The position numbers and the translations under genes were made by a program. 64,000 nt of DNA from Bacteroidota bacterium (GTDB lineage Bacteria; Bacteroidota; Bacteroidia; AKYH767-A; OLB10). The notes beneath the pieces are model-generated. The model had not been told where the DNA came from. It ran no database searches and saw only the letters and a program-made list of their open reading frames with translations. Location: assembly GCA_023251535.1 (NCBI GenBank), contig JAHEYP010000013.1:20836-84835 (forward strand), in the 5' to 3' direction. Shown piece after piece: positions 25,507 through 35,900 of the stretch. Position 1 is the first letter of the stretch. Each line of letters opens with the position of its first letter.

Positions 25507-26040
25507 GTGCAGAAGCTAAGTAATAATGAATTAAATCGCCCTGCGGTTGATGACTACAAAAGTCAGCAAAAACTCCCGTATGTTATAATTCTCGACCAAG
25601 TAAGAAGTGCTTTAAATGTAGGTTCGGTGTTTAGAACCTCTGATGCCTTCAACGTAAGCCGTTTATATTTATGCGGAATAACAGCTACGCCTCCTCAGAA
25701 AGAAGTGCTTAAAACCGCGTTAGGAGCCACAGAATCGGTTGAATGGGAGCATCGTGAGAGTACAGTTGACCTAATCGTAGAATTGAAAAGCAAAGGATAT
25801 AAAGTATATGCCATAGAGCAGGTTCGAAACAGTATTTCTCTGGAAAATTTCGATGCAAAAAAAGAGCCGTTTGCCATTGTATTCGGACATGAAATGGACG
25901 GAGTTAGTCAAGAAGTTGTTGATATTTGCGACGGTGCTATTGAAATTCCTCAGTCGGGCATCAAGCATTCCATCAATATTTCGGTATGTGCTGGAGCTGT
26001 TTGTTGGGAAATTTATCGCCAATTAAAATTCAACAAGTAA
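25507..26040 (+). CDS. TrmH/SpoU-family RNA 2'-O-methyltransferase
   Basis: SPOUT-fold methyltransferase of 177 residues that uses S-adenosylmethionine to methylate a ribose in tRNA or rRNA. All three family motifs are visible: motif 1 LNVGSVFRTSDAF (N37, R43), motif 2 IVFGHEMDGV and motif 3 IEIPQSGIKHSINISVCAGAV, which forms the knotted cofactor site. It has no N-terminal substrate-binding extension, so it may be a minimal TrmH-type tRNA enzyme; the exact target cannot be read from sequence. The start is GTG at 25507, 20 bases after a -7 box. ruvC begins two bases after its stop, so the two are co-transcribed. Confidence 0.87.
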   Translation: MQKLSNNELNRPAVDDYKSQQKLPYVIILDQVRSALNVGSVFRTSDAFNVSRLYLCGITATPPQKEVLKTALGATESVEWEHRESTVDLIVELKSKGYKVYAIEQVRNSISLENFDAKKEPFAIVFGHEMDGVSQEVVDICDGAIEIPQSGIKHSINISVCAGAVCWEIYRQLKFNK

Positions 26041-26042
26041 TT

Positions 26043-26639
26043 ATGAAAACCGATAGAATAATTCTAGGCATCGATCCCGGAACCGTTGTGATGGGATACG
26101 GAGTTATTCATGCGCACGGAAATAAAATCAAGTTGATCTCTGCCGGCGTACTTAAACTCGACAAGAATGAAGATCATTTAATCAGAATCAAAGAAATTTT
26201 CGACACCGTTCAAACACTAATTTCTCGATATCAACCCGACGAATTTGCGATTGAGGAGCCTTTCTTCGGAAAGAATGTACAAAGTATGCTCAAGCTAGGA
26301 AGAGCGCAAGGAGCGGCTATTTCTGCGGCTTTAAACAACAAAATACCTGTATTCGGATATAGCCCAAGAAAGATTAAACAATCGGTAACTGGAAAAGGGA
26401 CCGCCTCGAAAGAACAAGTTGCTGCGATGCTTCAAAATATTCTAAAATTCGAAGAAATGCCGAAGTATTTAGATGCTACTGACGCACTAGGAGTAGCAGT
26501 TTGTCACTTATTTCAAAATCGTCCGATAGAAGAAAAAGAAGTCAAGAAAAATACGGTTGTAATTCCGAAAAAGACCACTGGTAAAAAACAAAGTTGGGAG
26601 AGCTTTTTAAACAAAAATCCCGACAGAATTAAAAAGTAA
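26043..26639 (+). CDS. ruvC: Holliday junction endonuclease RuvC
   Basis: Holliday junction resolvase of 198 residues with an RNase H fold. The first catalytic aspartate is D11 in ILGIDPGT, followed by a catalytic glutamate in the EFAIEEPFFGKN segment (about residue 70) and the C-terminal acidic pair in DATDALGVAVCH (about residue 145). The basic tail KKTTGKKQSWESF is a short extension beyond the core. ATG at 26043 is chosen; an upstream in-frame extension to 25986 would overlap the methyltransferase gene and has no RuvC similarity. The last codons also form one arm of a bidirectional terminator shared with the convergent HIT gene. Confidence 0.95.
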   Translation: MKTDRIILGIDPGTVVMGYGVIHAHGNKIKLISAGVLKLDKNEDHLIRIKEIFDTVQTLISRYQPDEFAIEEPFFGKNVQSMLKLGRAQGAAISAALNNKIPVFGYSPRKIKQSVTGKGTASKEQVAAMLQNILKFEEMPKYLDATDALGVAVCHLFQNRPIEEKEVKKNTVVIPKKTTGKKQSWESFLNKNPDRIKK

Positions 26640-26654
26640 TTGTGTCGGGATTTT
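26614..26654. terminator. bidirectional terminator between ruvC and the HIT gene
   Basis: Perfect 12-bp arms AAAATCCCGACA (26614-26625) and TGTCGGGATTTT (26643-26654) with T-rich flanks on both strands. The left arm lies inside the last ruvC codons and the right arm ends one base before the HIT stop codon. Confidence 0.85.
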
Positions 26655-26655
26655 A

Positions 26656-27051
26656 TTAAGCAAGCTTTGCTTTTATTTTTGTTGCTGCATCCAGCAATTC
26701 TTCTTGCGAAGGATTTAATTTCGGACGTTCAAAATTAATATCACTCACTTTATTGAGTGGCACTAAATGAATATGTGCATGTGGCACTTCTAAACCTATA
26801 ACGGCCACGCCTACCCGCTTACACGGAATTGCTTGTCCAACGGCTTTAGCTACGTACTTTGCAAACGACCATAGTTCTGCATAATCATCGTCGTTTACAT
26901 CAAAAATATAATCGACTTCCTTCTTAGGAATTACCAGAGTATGTCCGGTAGCCAATGGCATAATATCCAAAAATGCCAAGAACTTTTCATTCTCAGCAAT
27001 TTTATGACAAGGAATTTCTCCGTTTACAATCTTAGTGAATATAGATGCCAT
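26656..27051 (-). CDS. HIT-family nucleotide-binding protein
   Basis: Histidine triad hydrolase of 131 residues, in the HINT/PKCI-like branch. The active site is H91-A-H93-I-H95 in HAHIHLVPLN. The N-terminal IFTKIVNGEIPCHKIAE and the central GHTLVIPKKEVD are also characteristic. Such enzymes hydrolyse nucleoside phosphoramidates; the physiological substrate is not known for most bacteria. It follows greA by 11 bases on the same strand, a common arrangement that suggests co-transcription. Confidence 0.92.
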   Translation of the reverse strand: MASIFTKIVNGEIPCHKIAENEKFLAFLDIMPLATGHTLVIPKKEVDYIFDVNDDDYAELWSFAKYVAKAVGQAIPCKRVGVAVIGLEVPHAHIHLVPLNKVSDINFERPKLNPSQEELLDAATKIKAKLA

Positions 27052-27062
27052 ATTCAGTTTTT

Positions 27063-27542
27063 TTAGTGACCGATTGAAATATCTAAAACTTCAAATTTCA
27101 ACATTCCTGCAGGAGTAGTAATATCGGCTATTTCGCCAACTTTTTTACCAAGTAATCCTTTGCCGATTGGTGAACCAACTGAAATCTTTCCTGTTTTCAA
27201 ATCAGCTTCATTTTCTGCAACGAGCATATACGTCATTTCAGCTTTATTAGCTTGATTACGAATTTTCACTTTGCACAATACAGAAACCTTAGATGTATCC
27301 AACTTTGATTCATCTATGAGTCTTGCGTTTGCCAAAAGATCTTCCATTTTAGAAATTTTCAACTCAAGTAAACCTTGAGCATCTTTTGCTGCATCATACT
27401 CTGCATTTTCCGATAAATCACCTTTATCACGTGCTTCTGCAATTTGTTTTGAAATATTAGGACGTTCAATCGTTTTCAAATGAACGAGATCATCCTGCAA
27501 TTTTTTTAGTCCTTCTTCGGTGAGGTAAGTAATTTTCGACAT
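27063..27542 (-). CDS. greA: transcription elongation factor GreA
   Basis: Transcript cleavage factor of 159 residues that rescues backtracked RNA polymerase. The N-terminal coiled coil (about 1-75) carries the acidic tip segment DKGDLSENAEYDAAK, whose acidic residues reach the polymerase active site. The C-terminal globular domain ends with the GSPIGKGLLGKKVGEI segment found in GreA proteins. Length matches E. coli GreA (158). It is first of a greA-HIT pair, and a strong terminator at 27588-27619 separates it from the porV-like gene upstream. Confidence 0.95.
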   Translation of the reverse strand: MSKITYLTEEGLKKLQDDLVHLKTIERPNISKQIAEARDKGDLSENAEYDAAKDAQGLLELKISKMEDLLANARLIDESKLDTSKVSVLCKVKIRNQANKAEMTYMLVAENEADLKTGKISVGSPIGKGLLGKKVGEIADITTPAGMLKFEVLDISIGH

Positions 27543-27587
27543 AATCGGGCCGATTTTTAATAATGAATGTAAAGGTATTTAAAATAA

Positions 27588-27619
27588 GGAAGACCTTCTC
27601 CCGGCGGAGAAGGTCTTCC
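27588..27619 (-). terminator. terminator of the TonB receptor/exoprotein/PorV operon
   Basis: Perfect 14-bp arms GGAAGACCTTCTCC and GGAGAAGGTCTTCC with a 4-base loop, then TTATTTT on the minus strand. It lies 20 bases after the porV-like stop and isolates the operon from greA. Confidence 0.88.
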
Positions 27620-27638
27620 TTTAATGGATTAAAATCTA

Positions 27639-28703
27639 TTATAGTGCTAAACGAACTCCGAAAGAATGTGTTCCGTCGAAAGTTTCAGTAGCTCTGTATG
27701 AGTAATCGATTCCAAGACGTTTACCTGATTTTCCTAATGGAACTTCAAGTGAAACACCTCCGCTTAATCCCATTAATGCGCTGATATCTTCATCAACTAC
27801 TGCGTTCTTATCTTTCTTATCGAAAGTATAAGCTCCGCGCACCATGAACATATTTCTGAAACCATATTCAACTCCGATTCCGAATTGGTCGCGGATGAAT
27901 GAGTTAGAAACAAATGTAGCAGAAGGAGTTAATCGGTGATCAGCTTGTAACTGGATATCATAAGCAGCTCCGATTGAAACTAACGCAGGCAATTCGAATT
28001 GCTCAGTACGTTGTTCTTGAAGAACGTTGATATTGTTACTTGCATTATCGTTACGATATGATAAACCTTCACCTTGAAATTTCATTGGTGTTCCAACGTT
28101 ACGTAAAGCGATAGCAAAACGTAAGTTGTCTTTATCAGCATTGAATCCTGTAGTATATTGGATACCCGCATCAACTGCGAAGCCTTGAGCTTTCACATCA
28201 TTGATAGTTTCAGACAGGATATGAGCAGTCATACCACCCTTAATACTGTTACTGAATTCTTTTGCGTAAGTAAATCCGATATTTAGGAATTGAGGAGTGA
28301 AAGTTCCATTTCCTCCGTCAGGTTGATCTTCCGTTAAACGGTCGATATCTCCGAAGTTCATAGAAACAACAGTTAATCCCATTGCTCCGCTTTCTCCCAC
28401 TTTTTGAGAAATACCAAAAGAGTTGATTTTGATATCTGTTCCTTTCAACCAATCGGTATGAGCGAACACGATATCTGTTCCTTTTGTATAAGCGTAACCT
28501 GCAGGGTTTAATCCGAATGATTCTACACCTCTCACGTTTGCCAATCCGGCAGCGCCCCATCCTGAGTTACGTGCCCATGGATTGATCAACAATTCATGCG
28601 CACCACTCTGACCGGCACGGTCTTCATTACCTGCGAACGACTTAGAAGCTGATAAGCTTAAAGCCATTGAGGCACATGTTATATATATTAGAAGTTTTTT
28701 CAT
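27639..28703 (-). CDS. PorV/PorQ-family outer-membrane protein
   Basis: Outer-membrane barrel protein of 354 residues. A signal peptide spans about 1-24 (ends SKSFAG), then comes the family signature GAHELLINPWARNSGWGAAG with the nearby SFGLNPAGYAY, then amphipathic strands ending in SFGVRLAL. PorV of the type IX system binds C-terminal signals of secreted clients and delivers them from the SprA translocon to the attachment machinery; PorQ is a paralog. This copy is last of a three-gene set behind a TonB receptor and a large exported protein, so it may be a dedicated shuttle for that protein (inference). ATG at 28703 is preferred over the upstream TTG at 28715. Confidence 0.82.
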   Translation of the reverse strand: MKKLLIYITCASMALSLSASKSFAGNEDRAGQSGAHELLINPWARNSGWGAAGLANVRGVESFGLNPAGYAYTKGTDIVFAHTDWLKGTDIKINSFGISQKVGESGAMGLTVVSMNFGDIDRLTEDQPDGGNGTFTPQFLNIGFTYAKEFSNSIKGGMTAHILSETINDVKAQGFAVDAGIQYTTGFNADKDNLRFAIALRNVGTPMKFQGEGLSYRNDNASNNINVLQEQRTEQFELPALVSIGAAYDIQLQADHRLTPSATFVSNSFIRDQFGIGVEYGFRNMFMVRGAYTFDKKDKNAVVDEDISALMGLSGGVSLEVPLGKSGKRLGIDYSYRATETFDGTHSFGVRLAL

Positions 28704-28740
28704 AACTAGGGTCAAGATTGATAGTTAAGCATGTTAAATA

Positions 28741-31700
28741 TTAGAAAGAATCAAGGTCAATAGGTCTCATAATTCCGAACCATTTAACAACTTTTTCTCC
28801 TAGTGATCCTGCGTCAACATGGATGATATAAATTCCACTTGCTACTGTAATTCCTGCAGTGTTTTTTAAATCCCAGTCAAGTGTACTTGCCAAATTATCA
28901 TCACGACCTTCAGAAACGATTTGTCCTGTAGATACATCACCAGCAACATCACGTTTGAACTGGCGAACCAATGTTCCGTTTAATGTATAAATTGATATTG
29001 TACATTTAGAAGGAAGGTTCACAATTCTTACACGATTATCAAGCTGATCTTTTCTTGTTTTCTCGTATGATGAATATGCATAATAAGGATTCGGAACAAC
29101 ATTAATATAATCAAGTGCCGATTTCGCTTTCTCTGTTACGTTCGTAGATAACTCATATGATCCAGGAACATTGAATTGATACAATGGATTTCCTCCATTC
29201 ACAGCAGTTGCTCCGATTGAAGTAAATTGCTTGTAATTTTTCTTCACACGTAAACTGATTTTCACATCAGAAGATGAAGCAGAGTTATAAGTATATCCTT
29301 CTGAAACAATTGGCATTGTAGTCCATGCCATAGTTCTAAATGCTGCACGAGCAGCTGGTGAAGAACCTGTAGCATTTACTAATCTGAATAATGAATCTAC
29401 TTTGAATCCATCATCATAAATTCCTACCCCACCAGCAATTGTATCTTTAGAGTATACATAGATATAATGCATACCGCCATAACTTAATCGGCCATTCGCA
29501 TCATTTCCTGTATTTGAAGTCGGATTCCATTTCATATCGTCGCCATTTTCACCAACTAATGATGAATTTTCGCCAAACACGATATTTAAACGCTCACCTG
29601 TTTCAACGTTAATTGCATAACCTGGGAACCAACCCATACCTGCTGTATCAGTTAATGAAGCTTCTGATGCATTTGCATTAGGATCACCATAAGGGCGACC
29701 GTTCTTATCTACAGAAGCTTGTTTTCTCTTTTGGAATTTCTTAGCTCCACCAATATTCGGCATTGTATCTTCTCCCATTTCAAGAACTACTGAACGTGTC
29801 CATTTTGATGGATCAGATGTAATTACAACATCAACTGATGGTAAGTAGCTCCACTTAATGAATGAACGTAAATCAAGTGAGTTACTTGTTCCTGGAGTTC
29901 TATTAGGCTTAGGAGCAGCTACTGTTTTAGCATTACTTGCTAATAAGTAAGGAGCCCATGTTCCTTCTAAGATTGACTCATACGCTTCCGTAGAATCCAT
30001 ATAGTAACTTGGCGAAGGATTTAAGAAGTCAACGTTTGTTGTTGTACCACTCAAAATCCAGTTTGTAGTACTAGTTAAGATTGATGAAGCATCAACATCT
30101 TTGATACCTGACAACCATTGGTCAGATGCATTTTTGTATGTTTTTGTTCCACCAATTAAACCGTTGTTAGCAGCTCCAAAATTACCCGGCTCTTGTCCGT
30201 TGATTTTAGAGATATCCATCGACAATTTATTACGTTCGTACAATTGTTGATTGATTTGTCCTAAGTTAAATGTAGCTCTTGACAATGCAGATCTTAATTG
30301 TGCATTTGTTCCTGTTGTAAATGTTCCTGAAACAGATGTTACAGCAAATTTCAATGTATCGGCATTTGCATAAGTTACTTCAAACGATCCGTTGATTGCA
30401 GGTGTTGATGTGATACCTTGTACATTTGATAATGTAATTTGAGTACCTGCTTCAATTCCTGAATTTCCAGATGTAATAACTGTTACTAAATCAGATCCAT
30501 TTCCATAGATATCATTGATAGATACGTATGTTGAAGGATTGTTATATAAGTACCAGTAATCGTTATCAGATATTCCGCTGAAAGCTAATTCAAATCCGCC
30601 ACCTTTTACTCCCCAAGGATCGTAAACAGTAACATTGATTGGACCTCTTCCAACTTCGTAAACCGGATTTTCAGCACGGTGTAATGAAGATGATAAAATT
30701 TCATCTACTGATGCTTGAGTTAATTCAAGATCGTTTCCACCGTTACCTTGTCCTTCAATACGTTTAACTTGAACTCCTTGTCCGTATGCTACGTTCATTA
30801 CTGAACCTGCATTGTTTACAACAGACTTATGAGGAATTGCACTATAGATACCGATATTATTTCTTCCTTGAACATAAGGACGATTTTGTGTATTGGCATT
30901 TGTAGGATCAAATGGACGGTAGTTATTGTATGCATAAGAAACTACTAAGAAATAGTAAGGCTTGTAGTTTACAAGATCTTTCTGCGTAAATAAATCTTTA
31001 CTGATTTCGAAGCTATGCTTTAATCCTAAGTTTACTGCAGTTGTTTTTTCTTGAGGAACCCATGCAGATAATGTATTGTCATATTCGTAGTTTACGATTT
31101 GACCGATATTATCTTTTAAATCTACTTGTGCAATTAATTTTGCTTTAGATACATCGTTAACATCAGCATCAGATACTGTTTCGTCAACAACTTGGTAAAT
31201 TTTGTATCCTTGGAATTTATAAGAACGCTCGTCAGTTGTTAATGAATCGAAACCTCCTGTTGAGTTTTGAACTGCTTTAGGGATTACGGCATCTACTTCA
31301 TTGTATAACTCAACTTTCTTAGTGTTTACATTTTCTAATGAGATAATCACTTTGCGATCCATTTCACGTAAAGCTACGTTTGGTGCATCAGGACCATCAA
31401 GAATTTTGAAACAGTTGTCGAAAATCGCTTGCGCTTTTTGATCAGCTAATTTCAATAATGATACTGAAGCTAAAGGACCACCAGAAGTAGTACGTTGCCA
31501 GATCATACCTGTAGTGATGTAGTTAACAGCACCCGGGCGTAATGTAAATGTACCTGCTGATTGTAACCAACGCATATCGTCTGGTTGTAAGTTCGCAGTT
31601 ACCATTGTCCATGGTGTTGCAAAGTTCGGATCAGTATTGTCAGGGAACATGTAGCTACAAGGAGTACCTGTTGCACCTGATCCACCTCCACGTCCGTCAC

Positions 31701-32943
31701 CACCATAAGTGATAGGCAATCCATCTAACCAACTTCCTGATAAATACTCATAGTAGTCATCAGTTGTATTTGGGTTACCGTTAGGTGTATTATTTACGTT
31801 TACATAGTATACGAAACGTGACATGATGATTTGCTCACCTGGTTCGTCAATTACACCATCTTTATTGTTGTCAATTCCATCGTTAGGATCTGCAAGAGGT
31901 CCTTGGAAGAAGTCGATACCAGCAGCAGGAGGGTTAGTTCCGTATCCGCCACCACCATCATCATCTGGATCTCCGTTATACACGAATCCTAATCCTAATC
32001 CTACGTCGCAACCTACTAAGTCATCAGATGCATTTCCTAAATCTGGGTCACACCATACTCCGAAATATGTAGAGTCAAGTACGTCGCTAGAACGGTTGAT
32101 GATTTGATACTTGTAGAATGTCATGAAGTTGATCTCATTCGCTGTTTTGAAAGCAAAAGCTTGCGCTCTGATTTCAAGCCCGATAGGATCTGAACTTGTT
32201 TCTGTTTTGATATTACCAACATCGTTGAATACCCACCAGATTGATTTGTCTCCAAAAAGGTAATCGTTACATTCCACTTTCCCTGTTGAAGGATTTGATT
32301 GGTAATCTCCTTCTAATAAGAAGTAAGGATAATCACCAGCTTCATAATCGTAAACACCATTGTTATCGGCATCAAAGAATGGAGCTAAATAAGGAAGCTC
32401 TCCTCTTGTTAAGTTACCGTTACCAGGCCATGTTTTGATATCATTTGTTGGGTCTCCACCAGCAACGAAATCTTGAACATCTTTACGACTTACAGGCCAG
32501 AATCTATCGAACTCTTCACATGTAGAGTTTAGAATCGATGGTGATCCTGATGCTGTATCGATTGGACCGCCCCAGAAATCATTTGATCCTGCTTGACGGT
32601 ATGTTTGAGCAGCTACTTTTAACTGACCAGTTTGGTCGAAACCACCGATCCAAAGAGCTCCTGCATAAATTGAATTTTTACCACTTCCGATTGGAACTTC
32701 GTAGTAAGGAGTTTGTCCTACCGGATCCCACCAAAGGTCACCTCCAACAAGGACACGTGCACGTACCTGGTTAATATCCAGATCGATCTGAGAAGATGTA
32801 GTCGGACAAGTTGCAGCAACCCTTGTATTCTTAACGGGAGCATGCGCCGGCTTACTTCCTACATTCATCTTCGCGAATGTAGTCGCGGACCAACCAGCCA
32901 CCATAATGAGGCTGAGCATGATCTTATATCGAAGCATTTTCAT
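28741..32943 (-). CDS. large exported protein of the TonB receptor/PorV operon
   Basis: A 1400-residue secreted protein. Residues 1-25 form a signal peptide (IMLSLIMVAGWSATTFAK). The N-terminal part contains DLWWDPVGQTPYYEVP, YAGALWIGGFD and EF-hand-like acidic loops around 193-206 (DADNNGVYDYEAGDY) and 355-367 (DNNKDGVIDEPGE) that could bind calcium. The C-terminal about 90 residues (VRIVNLPSKCTISIYTLNG to SGIYIIHVDA) look like a FlgD-type Ig-like fold related to type A type IX signals, followed by an unusual KVVKWFGIMRPIDLDSF tail. I do not know its function. It lies 36 bases after the TonB receptor and 37 bases before the porV-like ATG, so the three genes form an operon. Confidence 0.75.
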   Translation of the reverse strand: MKMLRYKIMLSLIMVAGWSATTFAKMNVGSKPAHAPVKNTRVAATCPTTSSQIDLDINQVRARVLVGGDLWWDPVGQTPYYEVPIGSGKNSIYAGALWIGGFDQTGQLKVAAQTYRQAGSNDFWGGPIDTASGSPSILNSTCEEFDRFWPVSRKDVQDFVAGGDPTNDIKTWPGNGNLTRGELPYLAPFFDADNNGVYDYEAGDYPYFLLEGDYQSNPSTGKVECNDYLFGDKSIWWVFNDVGNIKTETSSDPIGLEIRAQAFAFKTANEINFMTFYKYQIINRSSDVLDSTYFGVWCDPDLGNASDDLVGCDVGLGLGFVYNGDPDDDGGGGYGTNPPAAGIDFFQGPLADPNDGIDNNKDGVIDEPGEQIIMSRFVYYVNVNNTPNGNPNTTDDYYEYLSGSWLDGLPITYGGDGRGGGSGATGTPCSYMFPDNTDPNFATPWTMVTANLQPDDMRWLQSAGTFTLRPGAVNYITTGMIWQRTTSGGPLASVSLLKLADQKAQAIFDNCFKILDGPDAPNVALREMDRKVIISLENVNTKKVELYNEVDAVIPKAVQNSTGGFDSLTTDERSYKFQGYKIYQVVDETVSDADVNDVSKAKLIAQVDLKDNIGQIVNYEYDNTLSAWVPQEKTTAVNLGLKHSFEISKDLFTQKDLVNYKPYYFLVVSYAYNNYRPFDPTNANTQNRPYVQGRNNIGIYSAIPHKSVVNNAGSVMNVAYGQGVQVKRIEGQGNGGNDLELTQASVDEILSSSLHRAENPVYEVGRGPINVTVYDPWGVKGGGFELAFSGISDNDYWYLYNNPSTYVSINDIYGNGSDLVTVITSGNSGIEAGTQITLSNVQGITSTPAINGSFEVTYANADTLKFAVTSVSGTFTTGTNAQLRSALSRATFNLGQINQQLYERNKLSMDISKINGQEPGNFGAANNGLIGGTKTYKNASDQWLSGIKDVDASSILTSTTNWILSGTTTNVDFLNPSPSYYMDSTEAYESILEGTWAPYLLASNAKTVAAPKPNRTPGTSNSLDLRSFIKWSYLPSVDVVITSDPSKWTRSVVLEMGEDTMPNIGGAKKFQKRKQASVDKNGRPYGDPNANASEASLTDTAGMGWFPGYAINVETGERLNIVFGENSSLVGENGDDMKWNPTSNTGNDANGRLSYGGMHYIYVYSKDTIAGGVGIYDDGFKVDSLFRLVNATGSSPAARAAFRTMAWTTMPIVSEGYTYNSASSSDVKISLRVKKNYKQFTSIGATAVNGGNPLYQFNVPGSYELSTNVTEKAKSALDYINVVPNPYYAYSSYEKTRKDQLDNRVRIVNLPSKCTISIYTLNGTLVRQFKRDVAGDVSTGQIVSEGRDDNLASTLDWDLKNTAGITVASGIYIIHVDAGSLGEKVVKWFGIMRPIDLDSF

Positions 32944-32979
32944 AGCGTTTTGTTCTGTTTTTTAATTGTAAAGGGTTAA

Positions 32980-35900
32980 TTAGAAGTCGAAACGAACTCC
33001 CAAACGAGCTCTGCGAGGCAAGCTGTAATTATCAGGATTTAATAACTTGATTAAATACTGATCAGTAAACGCTTGCTGTGAAACCTGAGCACTTGATAAT
33101 TGTTGTCCGTCAGCTGACTGAAGGAAACCATCATCAGTAGGGTTACCTGTTGCACGGTAAACTCCAACCACATTACGAGTATCCAATAAATTCTGGATTT
33201 GAAGATATACATTGAATGTTCCTGATTTTTTATCAGAGAATTTCACGTTGATGTCTTTGTCGATTTTTAAATCGATACGGAACTGCCAAGGAGTACGAGC
33301 ACCATTGATGATACCTTCTACTGCACGTTGACCGTTATCTTGCCATCCAATTGCAGCTCCTTCACGAGTTGCACGTGATTGACGAGTATATGGTGTTCCT
33401 GAGTTTGCGCGGAATACAAGGTTTGCTCCTGCATTTGCAAAAATAGGCTTGCCAAATAACATCGGACCATTGTAATCAGCTCCATCATCATAACGGTAAT
33501 CGATAGATGCTGTTAATTGGTGACGTGTATCGTAATCTAAAGGAATGATGAAACGAATGTTCGGTTGATCTGTATCTGTTAACTCAACGTTTGAGTTAGC
33601 TCCTGAACCTGTACCATCAGCAAATTGTAATGTATAACTTGCCATCATTCTCACATTTCCTGAACGACGTAAATCGTAGCTTAATGATAAACCTTTTACA
33701 GTTCCAAAGTCGATGTTATCGTAAGTAGTGTATGTGTTTGGATATGCGAAGTTGATTTTAGTAATCTGGATCATGTTTTTCAACTCACGGTAGAAAGCTG
33801 AAATTGTTAATGCAGATGTTTTACTTACTCTTTGCTTGAATCCAACTTCATAGTCAGTTGTTCTTTCAGGCTTCAATCCTGCGTTGTTTAATGTTCCATC
33901 AGGATTTGTTTTTAATGACAAATACTCACTTGGATCATTACGTAAGTTTGAAGAAGGACGTTGTGTTAATACATCATAGTGAGCGAAGAATTGTGCTTCG
34001 TCAGTGATGTTGAACGCAAACGCGATACGTGGCATTACAGAAATTTGTGGTTTGTAGTCTTCAAATACTCCGTCAACATTCCATGTGTTACTTGCAATAC
34101 TTCCTGCATCAGGCTTAACAGCAGGTACAATTGTTCCTGTTGCTGATTGTGATGCAATTACATCTGGGTCAGATACGATCTGTCCGTTTTTGTCATACCA
34201 TACGTTTCCGTCACGGTATCCAATTACACTTGATAAATCACTTGCTGATGCTAAGTAAGGAACGAAGTCTCCACCGATGTTATCTGGGCGACCTGCAATC
34301 GATACAGGATATTCATCAACAGTATATGAATCTAATAATAAGTATTTGTCTTTTAATGCTTTTTGATTTGCATCGAAACGGTCAACACGTAAACCAACAT
34401 TGAAACTTAAGTTGTCGATTGTGAAACGATCTTGGATGTATCCTGCCATGTAAGTAGGACGGAATGCTCCGATTTCACGAGTGTAGTTTCCACCGTTTTT
34501 CTTAGTGAAGTAATCTTTGAATGTTGGATTACCTGTGTATTTCTCACCTGTGTAATCAAATCCATAGTAGCTTACTAATCCGTTTGCATTTAATTCATCT
34601 GCATTAAACATGTTGATGTTTAACTGATCAGGTGATAATGCGTCGAAATCTACATAAGCGTTGTTTGCTAAACCTAACTGAGAACGGATGTTTTCATAGA
34701 AACCATTTACAACATTTCCGTTTTCATCATAAGTCGCTGCATATGATGATCCGAAGTTGATCGTTGTAAGTGTAGTATCTCCACCTGTTCCGATAGTGTA
34801 AGTAGTATCTCCTAATGTAGGATCAATATCTGTTAAGTTGAAGTTAGCATATTGACGTCCTAATGTCCATAATGAACGAGGTGCCAAGCTAAATCCACGG
34901 TCTACACGTTGTTCGAATTCGAATCCAACTAATAAAGAGTGTTTCTTAACGTCAGCGTTACCGCTTAATGTTACGCGGAATTGATCGTTATCGAAGTTTT
35001 GGTAAGTATTTCTTAAGTTACCGATACCTTCCCAAATAGCCATTACGCTATTTGCTCCGTCACCGTTACGAATACCACCTGCACTTCTAACTGGATTTAA
35101 GCTTGATAATAATAAGCCATTGTTATGGTATGCATCTGCAATTGTTCCGAATGCTGCGTTAGTATATGCTTCAGCTAAAGGATTTAATCCCGCTGCTTCA
35201 TATGAATAATCGAAGTCATACTGAGTTAATTGAGAAATATTGTTGCTATCAGCATCTAAGAAGTTAGTAAATTTAGGAGCACGGTGTCCATCGAATTTAC
35301 CTACATAACCATAATTCCAGTAGTTGTCTTTATGGTTAGGATCTTGGTTGATTTGCTTGTTCTTTGAATATTCAGCTTGCACCGAGAAATATACATTCTT
35401 GAATACAGATGAATTGTCTTTTTCAGACTTGTAAGTAGACGCAATACGTTGAGTTAAACGTCCGAAAATACGGTAATCGATATCGATAATCTGAGGATTT
35501 TCTTCGAAGTTGTAAGCTGCACGGTTTAATGAGAAACTTCTCTTATCATTATTGTTGTAACTTCCGCCTAATGTGAAAGTAGTGAACTCAAATGGTTGAT
35601 AATCAAACTTCGCAGTAAAACGATATCCTGTTTGCTTTACATTACTTTTTGTCTTTGATTTCTCAAAGTCATCATTTGTAAAGAATTGTCCTGCATTATA
35701 AGAACCAAAGCTTGTTGGAGATGTTTGATAAAGTTGGATCGGAGTTTGGCTATACGCACTATATACATCATCTTTCAATTTGTACATTCCGATTCCTGAA
35801 GGATCAGCATCTTTTTCAGATTGATATTCACCTGAAAGGAAGAAACCTAATACTGCACGTTCTCCACCATTTTCCAACTTTCTCTTAAGAAGAGGACCAG

